Source: Syntrophomonas sp. UBA5288 (lineage in GTDB: Bacteria; Bacillota; Syntrophomonadia; Syntrophomonadales; Syntrophomonadaceae). From it: 43,253 nt of DNA. The notes under the pieces are model-generated. The model saw only the letters and a program-made list of their open reading frames with translations. It was not told the origin of the DNA and made no database searches. The stretch lies in contig DHSK01000021.1 in assembly GCA_002408445.1 (NCBI GenBank), positions 1 through 43,253 of the forward strand. Direction: 5' to 3'. The stretch's first letter is position 1, and each line of letters begins with the position of its first letter. Shown here piece after piece: positions 8,600 to 14,721 of this stretch. The translations under genes and the position numbers were made by a program.

Positions 8600-9865
8600 T
8601 TAACGCGCGTCTCCAGTGCGCATATTTTTTGTCAACCATAAATAATTACATATTTTGGTCCAAACTTGCTGCATTTCAAGAAATTCTGCGTAATGCTTCC
8701 TTACATTACTATGATACCGTTCTAATTCAGTTGCTATATCCATGAAATCCTGTCTGTCAAAGTATTTGCACAGTTTGGGCAATGTTTCGGCTAACTGTTG
8801 CTTCATTATCTTAATTTTATCCTGGTAGACATCCCGCTGGGTAATATATAAAAGAAGTGGTTTATATCGAACCCATCCGATACAGGCATTATAAAAGCGG
8901 TTTACGATTTGCTCGGAATCAGCTTTAACATATTTAAGATTGATTGGTAAAACCCCGTCAAGCAAATAATTATAGGTAGAAAATCCATCATGGAAGGTAT
9001 AACATGGTACACGAATCACCTTGTGTTCACTGAGGCAGGTACTCAAAAAGGTATCTTCACCGCGTGCACCGGGCGGGTTATAGAAGGGCCTGACCCTACT
9101 GGGATCAGTCAGGTTGATACAAAGATTGCCGCCGGATATGAATTTACAATGATTAACTTCCTCAACCTCTTTCATCATATCACTGGTGAGTACCTGCGTA
9201 TCGGCATAAGTAACCCCGCCATTGCCCATTATGGACCTTATTGAATCCCAACCAACAATATCATTGCTTATGGCTTCTATAAATATAGCAAAATCTTTCT
9301 CACTCAGAACATTGTTAAAGTCAATATAAGGAATGGGTGATACATACCCGCAGTGGTATCCGTGGGTAATGTCAGCCTGACTAATATAGTGCAAGTGGGT
9401 TCTCAATACATGCTGACCGCTCCATACCACATTAGGGCGCGTCCTGGTTACGGCCAGGGGATATTCATCATCATCTAGGAAAAGCAGATAATTAAGCTGG
9501 TTTTTTATAGCAGTATACAGAATGGAATTACGCTGAGTTGCATATCCGCTTCCAAACATACGGGTTTCTTCCTCATTGATAACATCCTTCTGCATAAGGA
9601 ATTGCATCTCTGCTCTCATTTCATCTTTACCAATAAAATAGACATTATCGATCAGATCAAGCACTTCCTGTTTTATTGCTGTATAATCTTGGGGTGTGGT
9701 ATTGGAATACTGCAAATCATAAGCAACCAAAAGGTTTATAGCGATATCTTTTCTTTCAGCCAAACCACATTCTCTCCAATTATAAACATAGGTTTTTAAA
9801 ACCTTCCTGAAACTCTTACGTCCTGTTGCAAAACCTATTCCTACTTGAATCTTTTTATTGCCCAT
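8600..9865 (-). CDS. Putative GT-A-type glycosyltransferase
   Basis: The 421-residue protein has no signal peptide or membrane segment. The segment LNYLLFLDDDEYPL (about residues 128-141) looks like the DxD metal and nucleotide-sugar site of GT-A glycosyltransferases, preceded by a SGYATQRNSIL stretch that fits the usual helix before it. GARGEDTFLSTCL further on resembles the downstream ED acid motif of GT2-like enzymes. The function of transferring a sugar from a nucleotide donor is inferred from these alone. The start is ATG 9865 with GGGAGG seven bases upstream; an in-frame start five codons earlier lacks such a site. Neighbours are a DUF1413-like gene upstream and a coiled-coil gene downstream. 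The acceptor is unknown. Confidence 0.7.
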   Translation of the reverse strand: MGNKKIQVGIGFATGRKSFRKVLKTYVYNWRECGLAERKDIAINLLVAYDLQYSNTTPQDYTAIKQEVLDLIDNVYFIGKDEMRAEMQFLMQKDVINEEETRMFGSGYATQRNSILYTAIKNQLNYLLFLDDDEYPLAVTRTRPNVVWSGQHVLRTHLHYISQADITHGYHCGYVSPIPYIDFNNVLSEKDFAIFIEAISNDIVGWDSIRSIMGNGGVTYADTQVLTSDMMKEVEEVNHCKFISGGNLCINLTDPSRVRPFYNPPGARGEDTFLSTCLSEHKVIRVPCYTFHDGFSTYNYLLDGVLPINLKYVKADSEQIVNRFYNACIGWVRYKPLLLYITQRDVYQDKIKIMKQQLAETLPKLCKYFDRQDFMDIATELERYHSNVRKHYAEFLEMQQVWTKICNYLWLTKNMRTGDAR

Positions 9866-9953
9866 AACAAACCCTCCCAACCATTCTTAAGATTCAAAAA
9901 TTAGAAATTGCCAGTAACCAGTAATATGAACTTTGGAAGAAAAAACCGGCCAT

Positions 9954-10193
9954 TTACTTATATAGTTTTTCATATCGCTGCTGATTGGAGGATGTCTTCT
10001 CAATAGCTTGAATATTTCCGCCAGTTTTGTTTACATGATTCAAAAATAATGTTCCGAGAAGCAGCCGATCTTTAATAGGAATCCTGTTCCATACATATCC
10101 CTTAAATAGGTCTCTGATCAGAAATATCTCCTCTTCCTGAAGGTTGTCAGTTTCCTTTATGGCTTCGTCCAATAATTTATTAACATCAACCAC
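9954..10193 (-). CDS. DUF1413-like small protein
   Basis: The 79-residue protein contains FLIRDLFKGYVWNRIPI and LLLGTLFLNHVNKT, which I recognise as the pattern of DUF1413 proteins; their function is unknown. I choose the GTG at 10193 because GAAGGAG lies about eight bases before it; the upstream in-frame ATGs would put this site within the gene. A good promoter with a palindromic site between it and the gene suggests specific regulation. The glycosyltransferase-like gene starts about 90 bases downstream of its stop on the same strand. Confidence 0.72.
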   Translation of the reverse strand: MVDVNKLLDEAIKETDNLQEEEIFLIRDLFKGYVWNRIPIKDRLLLGTLFLNHVNKTGGNIQAIEKTSSNQQRYEKLYK

Positions 10194-10215
10194 GACAAAC
10201 ACTCCTTCATTCATT

Positions 10216-10227
10216 ATTGTTAACAAT
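10216..10227. promoter_or_regulatory. 12-bp palindromic operator candidate
   Basis: ATTGTTAACAAT is a perfect palindrome just downstream of the minus-strand promoter -10 box (10240-10245), around the expected transcription start of the DUF1413-like gene. It is well placed to bind a dimeric repressor. Confidence 0.4.
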
Positions 10228-10239
10228 GTTGTTGTTATT

Positions 10240-10267
10240 ATTGTACTATGGCGACGTATTTTGTCAA
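10240..10267 (-). promoter_or_regulatory. Promoter of the DUF1413-like gene
   Basis: On the minus strand TTGACA (10267-10262) and TACAAT (10245-10240) are separated by 16 bases. Confidence 0.6.
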
Positions 10268-10454
10268 TTATATGAAATGGCCGTTTACTCTACTTAGATT
10301 CTGAATTTCGCGGGCAGATAAAGCTCCTGGCGTAACCTTCTAATAGAATTTTAGCCTTTGTTTCCGATGAAAATATTAATACTCGGATTCTCTTCAGAAC
10401 AGGGCGTTGACGTTATGAAGCAAGGTAAAATGCCAAGCTATTTTTATTTTCCCA

Positions 10455-10497
10455 AAAAATAAGACGCCCACCCTGATTTATCAGTGATGGACGCCTG
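10455..10497 (-). terminator. Probable hicB terminator
   Basis: On the minus strand an imperfect hairpin (AGGCGTCCAT and its partner ending GGGCGTCTT, 10461-10496) is followed by an interrupted T run. It lies about 18 bases after the hicB stop. Confidence 0.6.
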
Positions 10498-10513
10498 TAT
10501 TTATATTAATATT

Positions 10514-10909
10514 TTAATCTTGAATTCCTAATTGCTGTTTTAATGCTTTTTGTAGAGTTTGGGAAAAGTTGACGCCGGCTTTTTCCGCTTTAGAGTTTAA
10601 CCAATTAGGAATAGTAAGGGTTTTTTTGATTGCACGATTGTCGTTTTCGCGGCGATATTCTGTTGTATCTACGTCAACAAAATTAATAAAGCTACCTGGT
10701 TCGCATTCTATATTATTGGCATTGCTGAATAAAGGTATTGATTCACCTTTATCTTCAGCATCGCAAAGCCACATTGCCATAGCATCGCGGGCCATTTCAA
10801 TTGCATCGACAAGATCCTTACCGCATGTGAAGCAACCAGGTAAATCAGGAACAGCAACATTATAGCTATTATTATCCTGGGTAAATATAACCGGATAAAC
10901 GTATTTCAT
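10514..10909 (-). CDS. hicB: HicB-type antitoxin (first hicAB locus)
   Basis: The 131-residue protein has the HicB N-terminal fold (KYVYPVIFTQDNNSYNVAVP, then DLPGCFTCGKDLVDAIEMA), a partial RNase H-like fold that binds the HicA toxin. Its C-terminus (LTIPNWLNSKAEKAGVNFSQ, then TLQKALKQQLG) resembles a DNA-binding ribbon-helix-helix. It would neutralise HicA and repress the operon. The ATG has AAAGGAG ten bases upstream. It follows hicA by about 70 bases on the same strand and is longer than minimal HicB proteins because of the DNA-binding tail. Confidence 0.9.
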   Translation of the reverse strand: MKYVYPVIFTQDNNSYNVAVPDLPGCFTCGKDLVDAIEMARDAMAMWLCDAEDKGESIPLFSNANNIECEPGSFINFVDVDTTEYRRENDNRAIKKTLTIPNWLNSKAEKAGVNFSQTLQKALKQQLGIQD

Positions 10910-10980
10910 AATTTAACAACTCCTTTCGATTTTTATATTCTGTCTTTAATATTTTTATATTTAGCTCTAAAACATGGGGT

Positions 10981-11157
10981 TTATTTAAGCCCCGCTGCCT
11001 TGAGAATATTATTTATAGTTCCTATCGGGATATCCTTGCGATGTCTTGGTATTTTAATCCCGGGCCTGTTCGGGTCGGTTGCTAAATGATGTTTTGAGCC
11101 TTCTTCTATGTACCAACCATTTTCTATTAGTAGTTTTAGAATTTCCCTTTCGGTCAT
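10981..11157 (-). CDS. hicA: HicA-type mRNA interferase toxin (first locus)
   Basis: The 58-residue protein matches HicA in size and in pattern: TEREILKLLIENGWYIEEG, then GSKHHLATDP with the catalytic His, then IKIPRHRKDIPIGTINNILK. HicA cleaves mRNA with its dsRBD-like fold until HicB binds it. I choose ATG 11157, because the GTG four codons earlier lies inside the AAGGAGG ribosome binding site. It is first in the operon, behind an upstream block of TAATACGT repeats that is a likely HicB operator. Confidence 0.9.
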   Translation of the reverse strand: MTEREILKLLIENGWYIEEGSKHHLATDPNRPGIKIPRHRKDIPIGTINNILKAAGLK

Positions 11158-11187
11158 TCTACTGATCACCTCCTTGTGCTATAAGCA

Positions 11188-11237
11188 TAATACGTATTAA
11201 TACGTGTGTAAAGATAAAACACGTACTAATACGTAAA
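11188..11237. promoter_or_regulatory. hicAB operator with repeated TAATACGT boxes
   Basis: TAATACGT occurs at 11188-11195, 11198-11205 and 11227-11234. Overlapping inverted copies (ACGTATTA at 11192-11199) make the left half palindromic, and CACGTACT mirrors it on the right. The block lies just upstream of hicA and is a likely site for autorepression by the HicB C-terminal domain. Confidence 0.65.
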
Positions 11238-11317
11238 TGATCATAAGAAAAGTTTGAAAGGAATGTGACCTAAAATGTGACTTTGCCTTTTTATGTTTTT
11301 TGATAAGGCCACAAAAA

Positions 11318-11340
11318 AAGCCTCCGAACATCGGAGGCTT
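11318..11340 (-). terminator. Terminator duplicated with the left repeat
   Basis: AAGCCTCCGA pairs with TCGGAGGCTT, with seven T on the minus strand (11313-11319). It is a copy of the tRNA operon terminator. Confidence 0.7.
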
Positions 11341-11352
11341 CTGTATTTAAAA

Positions 11353-11401
11353 TGGTGGGCCATCGGCGACTCGAACGCCGGACACCCTGATTAAAAGTCA
11401 G
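11353..11401 (-). pseudogene. 3' fragment of tRNA-Lys(TTT)
   Basis: Contains the encoded CCA, acceptor 3' strand, T arm, variable loop and the anticodon arm through TTT, then diverges exactly where the repeat ends. The 5' half is absent, so it cannot form a tRNA. Confidence 0.9.
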
Positions 11402-11795
11402 TTAGAAGGCTTTTTAACGAGTTTAACGCCATGTAACAGTATTAAGTAATATCATAATAAATGCCTGCAAGAATGAAATGTGGGCACGGGCTTTGCTTGA
11501 AACTTCATATCTACTATAGCTTCAATCAACTTTCGCTATGGTTGACGATAGAACTCCTCCGGCTATCATTCAAGCAGTTTAGCTTTTATCCTCATACGCA
11601 GTTTTCATCTCAGCTACTCAGTCGCTGCCTGTTGATTGGCAGACTTGCGCTTTTACCGGCGTGCTGTTGTCGCCATTGGGTTTCCCCATCCGGTTAAGCC
11701 GGTTGATGATAAGCTTTTGTGTCTTACTTAGTGCCTTGCAATCAGCACATTCCATTTCTGCCCACGTCCCTATTTAAGGGGACTTACGGGCGCAC
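11402..11795 (-). mobile_element. Probable 5' fragment of a group II intron
   Basis: On the minus strand this stretch starts with GTGCG directly after a Tyr-Trp type position of the polymerase gene (coding ...GAG GCG TGG), which is the consensus 5' end of group II introns. It shows intron-like hairpins (GCGCCCG with CGTGGGC; ACCGGCTTAACCGGAT; TGGGGAAACCCAAT) and GGCACTAAGTAAGACACAAA-like domain I text. The catalytic domain V, the 3' end and any reverse transcriptase are missing; the fragment is cut by the left repeat. No protein gene is visible. The call depends on the clean junction with the interrupted gene and on remembered domain I features. Confidence 0.5.
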
Positions 11796-12119
11796 CCACG
11801 CCTCGCCGAGGCCGTATGGTTCTATCTGGTCCGTATAGTCTGCGTAGATTTTGCGGGCAAGACGCGAATATCTAAGGTATAATGGGAAGTTCGGCGGAAC
11901 AATCACTAATTCAGGACACTTCTGTCGGGCCTGCCAGATCGCCTCACCGGTCTTGATGCCCGTAGCCTTCGCGAGATAATTTTTAGCTAAAACAATTCCA
12001 TGTCTCTGCTCCTGATCGCCGCCTACAGCCACTGGTTTGTCTCTCAAATCAGGCCGATACAGGCATTCAACTGAAGCGTAAAAATTGTTAAGATCGGAAT
12101 GCAGGATAACTCTTTCCAT
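11796..12119 (-). pseudogene. Truncated Y-family DNA polymerase (UvrX/DinB-like), split by an intron
   Basis: The 108 codons from ATG 12119 cover the N-terminal palm and fingers of an error-prone translesion polymerase: HSDLNNFYASVECLYRP carries the first catalytic Asp, then KPVAVGGDQEQRHGIVLAKN. The reading ends at PYGLGEAW where a full-length member would continue with the second acidic motif. The next bases, GTGCGCCCG then TAA, look like a group II intron 5' end. No second exon remains. It is carried by the tRNA-Lys element, and a LexA-type box precedes it. The complete DinB at 20.4 kb is a different, more typical chromosomal version. If intron loss never restores the exon, it yields only a dead 111-residue product. 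Confidence 0.85.
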
Positions 12120-12140
12120 TTAAAATCCCCACACTAATTA

Positions 12141-12152
12141 GAACGTTTGTTC
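12141..12152 (-). promoter_or_regulatory. LexA (SOS) box
   Basis: GAACGTTTGTTC fits the Gram-positive GAAC-N4-GTTC consensus exactly. On the minus strand it follows a TATTAT -10-like element and lies about 20 bases before the polymerase fragment start, a standard position for LexA repression. Confidence 0.8.
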
Positions 12153-12247
12153 CATAATAGTATCATCCAAAATGGAAAAAATAAATGGTAAGTTTTGTAC
12201 AGAGACGCAAAAGTTTGTCTAAAGCGCGGACGGGCGAGAATAATAAA

Positions 12248-12275
12248 AGGCCGGGGTTTAAGCCCCGGTCTTAAT
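12248..12275 (-). terminator. Terminator of the unknown gene in the element
   Basis: On the minus strand CCGGGGCTTAAACCCCGG is followed by CCTTTTATT, 13 bases after the stop at 12288. Confidence 0.75.
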
Positions 12276-12287
12276 CGCTCGGACCAT

Positions 12288-12674
12288 TTATTGGATTATT
12301 ACTAATTCAAAGCCATCCTTGTTGTCTGCGAGACTTACAGGAGATGGCTCTCCCAATACGCGGTCACAGGGGGTTAGTGCCCAGCTGCTAATAGTGCCGC
12401 AATTAGCTATAACATGCCATGTATAGACATAGTAAACACCACGCCTTGATTTGCGTAGCGTCACTGACGCCGGTTGTGTCAAGGACGCATCTGTACACTC
12501 CAGCGCATTGCGTAGTGCATTTCCGGCTATTTTTGGTAACCTTGGGTTGCACCACCCAGCCCCCTTTTCCAGCCATAGGGCGAAATCGCCTAAGGTAGTT
12601 TCGCAAGTTTCTTGGTGGGACATCCTGGCGGGCCTCCCCGTGGTTGAGTCCCCTAAAAGAAAAAGATCGCTCAT
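12288..12674 (-). CDS. Unknown protein carried by the tRNA-Lys element
   Basis: I do not recognise this 128-residue protein. It is probably soluble, with no signal peptide or membrane segment, three or four Cys residues (for example CETTLGDFALWL, WCNPRLPKIAG) and a C-terminal half that reads like beta strands (VTLRKSRRGVYYVYTWHVI). AAAGGAG lies before the ATG and a terminator follows the stop, so it looks like a complete single-gene unit. It sits upstream of the truncated polymerase on the same strand inside the element, and may be cargo. Confidence 0.65.
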   Translation of the reverse strand: MSDLFLLGDSTTGRPARMSHQETCETTLGDFALWLEKGAGWCNPRLPKIAGNALRNALECTDASLTQPASVTLRKSRRGVYYVYTWHVIANCGTISSWALTPCDRVLGEPSPVSLADNKDGFELVIIQ

Positions 12675-13274
12675 TTCAATTCTCCTTTCATAATTTGCCT
12701 GACTGCGCTTGATATATTTGGTGTAGTTTACCCGCTCTTCGGGGTTCGTATTAAAAAAGTTTTAAAAAATCACCGAATGAGGCCGCAAATGGCGGAGTGG
12801 TGGGAGGTACAGAGGTTTTTTAAAAGTTGTCACAACGCCCAGAAAACGGCGCTTATGCGAGATAACGAGAGTAAAATAACCATAAATTTAAAATATGGCC
12901 AGATTTATCATAAGCAAGATGCCTATATATGGGGTTTACGGGCAATTCCCATACATTATATAATGGGGCTGGAGAAATCCACCAAAAAACTGAATATCGG
13001 ACGCATGCACGCCTAAATGGGCGTGTTTTGTGTTTTCTGATATCTAAAAAATCTATATTAGAAAGGAGTTGGCGCTAGATATGCCGACTAGAGGGAAAAT
13101 CTCGACCTATAAACAAGCATTTAACTTGATCGGGGTACCCTGGCCTATGAACCGAAATAATGGGCATTAAATGGCATTAAAACTGACTACTTTTTGACTA
13201 CCTATTTTAAAATAATACCCCTTAAAAGCCATTAAATAACCTTAAATTTGATTTATTTTTGCCTTAAAAAAGTG
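12675..13274. other. Gene-poor 600-bp stretch of the element
   Basis: No convincing gene. A plus-strand reading of 79 codons (12777-13016) has no ribosome binding site and no familiar pattern, and ends inside a hairpin (CACGCC 13008-13013 with GGGCGTG 13019-13025, then T-rich). Around 13081 a 27-codon reading has GAAAGGAG but at 12 bases. The part at 13160-13245 repeats CATTAAA and TGACTAC, which could be integrase arm sites; this is a guess. Confidence 0.5.
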
Positions 13275-13366
13275 CACAAAAAAAGCCTCCGAACATCGGA
13301 GGCTTCTGTATTTAAAATGGTGGGCCATCGGCGACTCGAACGCCGGACACCCTGATTAAAAGTCAG
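13275..13366. repeat. 92-bp direct repeat, right copy (attR-like)
   Basis: Identical to 11310-11401; here it is the 3' end and terminator of the intact tRNA-Lys gene. Confidence 0.9.
13283..13305 (-). terminator. Terminator of the five-tRNA operon
   Basis: AAGCCTCCGA and TCGGAGGCTT form the stem, followed by seven T on the minus strand, 13 bases after the tRNA-Lys CCA. Confidence 0.85.
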
Positions 13367-13393
13367 GTGCTCTGCCGACTGAGCTAATGGCCC
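13318..13393 (-). tRNA. tRNA-Lys(TTT)
   Basis: A 76-base cloverleaf with encoded CCA. Acceptor GGGCCAT pairs with ATGGCCC, the D arm is AGCTCAGTCGGCAGAGC-like, the anticodon loop is CTTTTAA with anticodon TTT, and the T loop is TTCGAGT. It is the last tRNA of the operon, and its 3' half is part of the 92-bp repeat. Confidence 0.97.
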
Positions 13394-13407
13394 AGGATTA
13401 ACTAAAA

Positions 13408-13482
13408 TGGCTGGGGTGGCAGGATTTGAACCTACGCATGACGGAGTCAAAGTCCGTTGCCTTACCGCTTGGCTACACCCCA
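13408..13482 (-). tRNA. tRNA-Gln(TTG)
   Basis: A 75-base cloverleaf with CCA. Acceptor TGGGGTG pairs with CACCCCA, the anticodon loop is CTTTGAC with TTG, and the T arm is GTAGG TTCAAAT CCTGC. The first U-A acceptor pair is typical of tRNA-Gln. Confidence 0.96.
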
Positions 13483-13533
13483 ACGGTAAAGACTATACTA
13501 CGTTTCCACGGTCACTGTCAAGAATATTTATTT

Positions 13534-13611
13534 TGGGGTGGATGATGGGACTTGAACCCACGACCCCCAGAGCCACAATCTGGTGCTCTAGCCAACTGAG
13601 CTACACCCACC
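13534..13611 (-). tRNA. tRNA-His(GTG)
   Basis: Acceptor GTGGGTG pairs with CATCCAC, with an extra 5' G opposite the discriminator C, the hallmark of tRNA-His. The anticodon loop is TTGTGGC with GTG. CCA is encoded. Confidence 0.95.
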
Positions 13612-13636
13612 ACATATGCGTAGTTCGTAAAATAAA

Positions 13637-13713
<77 letters not shown>

Positions 13714-13720
13714 ATAAAAA

Positions 13721-13794
13721 TGGAGCGGGTGAAGGGAATCGGACCCTCGCGACCAGCTTGGAAGGCTGGGGCTCTACCATTGAGCTACACCCGC
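13721..13794 (-). tRNA. tRNA-Gly(TCC)
   Basis: A 74-base cloverleaf with CCA. Acceptor GCGGGTG pairs with CACCCGC, and the anticodon loop is CTTCCAA with TCC. It is first in the operon; the A/T-rich bases 13800-13990 upstream should hold the promoter, though I could not fix the boxes. Confidence 0.96.
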
Positions 13795-14028
13795 CCGCAA
13801 AAAGTATTATAACACCTTTTGCCCGGGCATTTCAACACCGAATTTAACTTAATTTTTCCGGGCAAGAAGTAAGATCAAATCAACTCTAAAAAAAGAGCAT
13901 TTACTATTATATACTAAAATCAGAAAAAGTATACCGGAAAATTTTAAAATATATAATATCTGTAATTAACTTTTAAATAACAATACTATTAATAGGGAAG
14001 AGATTTTATAGAAGGGAAGATATAAGAT

Positions 14029-14409
14029 ATGCCAAAACGTACTATCGTAAAAATTGATGAAAAGTTATGCAACGGCTGCGGGGTTTGCATTAATCCGTGT
14101 GCGGAAGGAGCTCTGGAGCTGGTTAATGGCAAAGCTCGGGTAATAAAAGAAGAAATGTGTGATGGAGCCGGGGTTTGCCTGGGTGTTTGTCCCACCGGAG
14201 CTTTGTCTCTGGAGGTCAGGGAAGCGTCGGAGTTTTCGGAGGAGGAAGTAAAACAAAAAGCAAAGGAAAGAGATAACATGAATTATATACCGCAAACCTG
14301 CAATTGGTGTGGTATAACCGAAAAGGATGCCTACTTACTGGCGGTAAAAAAACAAGGAAAGGCTTTATGGATATGCAGTAAATGCATACCCAAAATAATA
14401 CACGGATAA
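14029..14409 (+). CDS. Ferredoxin-like 4Fe-4S protein with a C-terminal two-CxxC motif
   Basis: The 126-residue protein has a full cluster motif CNGCGVCINPC (about residues 14-24) and a second motif CDGAGVCLGVCP (about 43-54) in which the second Cys of CxxCxxC is Ala. This altered form (CDGxGxCLGxCP) is common in a family of anaerobe ferredoxins. The C-terminal part has CNWC and CSKC, which could bind zinc or iron. It probably carries electrons in the cytoplasm. The ATG is preceded by a modest GAAGGGA. It stands alone between the tRNA operon and a decayed tRNA copy, so it may have come in with a duplication or insertion. Confidence 0.85.
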   Translation: MPKRTIVKIDEKLCNGCGVCINPCAEGALELVNGKARVIKEEMCDGAGVCLGVCPTGALSLEVREASEFSEEEVKQKAKERDNMNYIPQTCNWCGITEKDAYLLAVKKQGKALWICSKCIPKIIHG

Positions 14410-14439
14410 ATCGGAAAAAGGGGGGATAAAGGAGAAGTT

Positions 14440-14460
14440 GGGGACGTTTCGTTCTGTCCC
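14440..14460. repeat. Short REP-like hairpin
   Basis: GGGGACG, TTTCGTT and CTGTCCC-type text (GGGAC 14441-14445 pairs with GTCCC 14456-14460). Similar GGGGAC...GTCCC elements are known in Firmicutes as REP sequences mobilised by RAYT transposases. No such transposase is visible here. Confidence 0.4.
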
Positions 14461-14573
14461 TTAAGTGGAGGTAAAAGACTGCTGACACCTGTTTGCCACC
14501 AAAATAATAAAAAAGGTAACCTTTTTGTGCATATAAAAACCCTCCGAAGTTCGAAGGGTTTTTATTTTCAAAA

Positions 14574-14649
14574 TGATGGGTCATCCGCGACTCGAACGCC
14601 GGACACCCTGATTAAAAGTCAGGTACTCTGCCGACTGAGCTAATGATCA
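14574..14649 (-). pseudogene. Degenerate tRNA-Lys copy
   Basis: Aligns end to end with the intact tRNA-Lys and keeps anticodon TTT, but the acceptor stem (5' TGATCAT against 3' ATGACCC) has two mismatches, the T stem is broken and CCA has become TCA. A terminator-like hairpin (ACCCTCCGAA / TTCGAAGGGT region, 14540-14563) follows as in the intact operon. Confidence 0.85.
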
Positions 14650-14660
14650 TTTTTTTAAAA

Positions 14661-14719
14661 TGGCTGGGGTGGCAGGAGTTGAACCTACACATGACGGAGT
14701 CAAAGTCCGTCGCCTTGCC
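14661..14719 (-). pseudogene. 3' fragment of tRNA-Gln
   Basis: Matches the intact tRNA-Gln from CCA through the anticodon arm to part of the D arm, with a few substitutions, then stops. The missing 5' part is replaced by the 3' end of the YcdB/SLH gene, whose stop codon (14722-14724) touches the junction. Confidence 0.88.
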
Positions 14720-14721
14720 TC

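Larger units (their letters stand above)
11310..11401. repeat. 92-bp direct repeat, left copy (attL-like)
   Basis: Identical base by base to 13275-13366. It holds a terminator hairpin and the 3' part of tRNA-Lys up to the anticodon stem. Confidence 0.9.
11310..13366. mobile_element. Decayed integrative element in tRNA-Lys
   Basis: A perfect 92-bp direct repeat (11310-11401 and 13275-13366) flanks about 1.9 kb. Each copy holds the tRNA operon terminator and the 3' 49 bases of tRNA-Lys. The right copy completes an intact tRNA gene and the left is a stranded 3' fragment, which is the classic footprint of a tRNA-targeting integrase. Inside are an SOS-regulated Y-family polymerase fragment, a group II intron 5' part and one unknown gene. 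No integrase remains, so the element is presumably an internally deleted remnant. A plain tandem duplication is the alternative. Confidence 0.65.

Noticed and set aside
11461..11697. 78-codon plus-strand reading
   Set aside because: It lies opposite the intron-like sequence, has no ribosome binding site and reads as random Leu/Cys/Ser-rich text.
12777..13016. 79-codon plus-strand reading in the tRNA-Lys element
   Set aside because: No ribosome binding site, no familiar motif, unusual composition, and its end lies within a hairpin.
13160..13245. Repeated CATTAAA and TGACTAC as a possible CRISPR-like or integrase arm array
   Set aside because: Repeats are short, irregular and A/T-rich; no spacers and no cas genes, so no CRISPR array is claimed.
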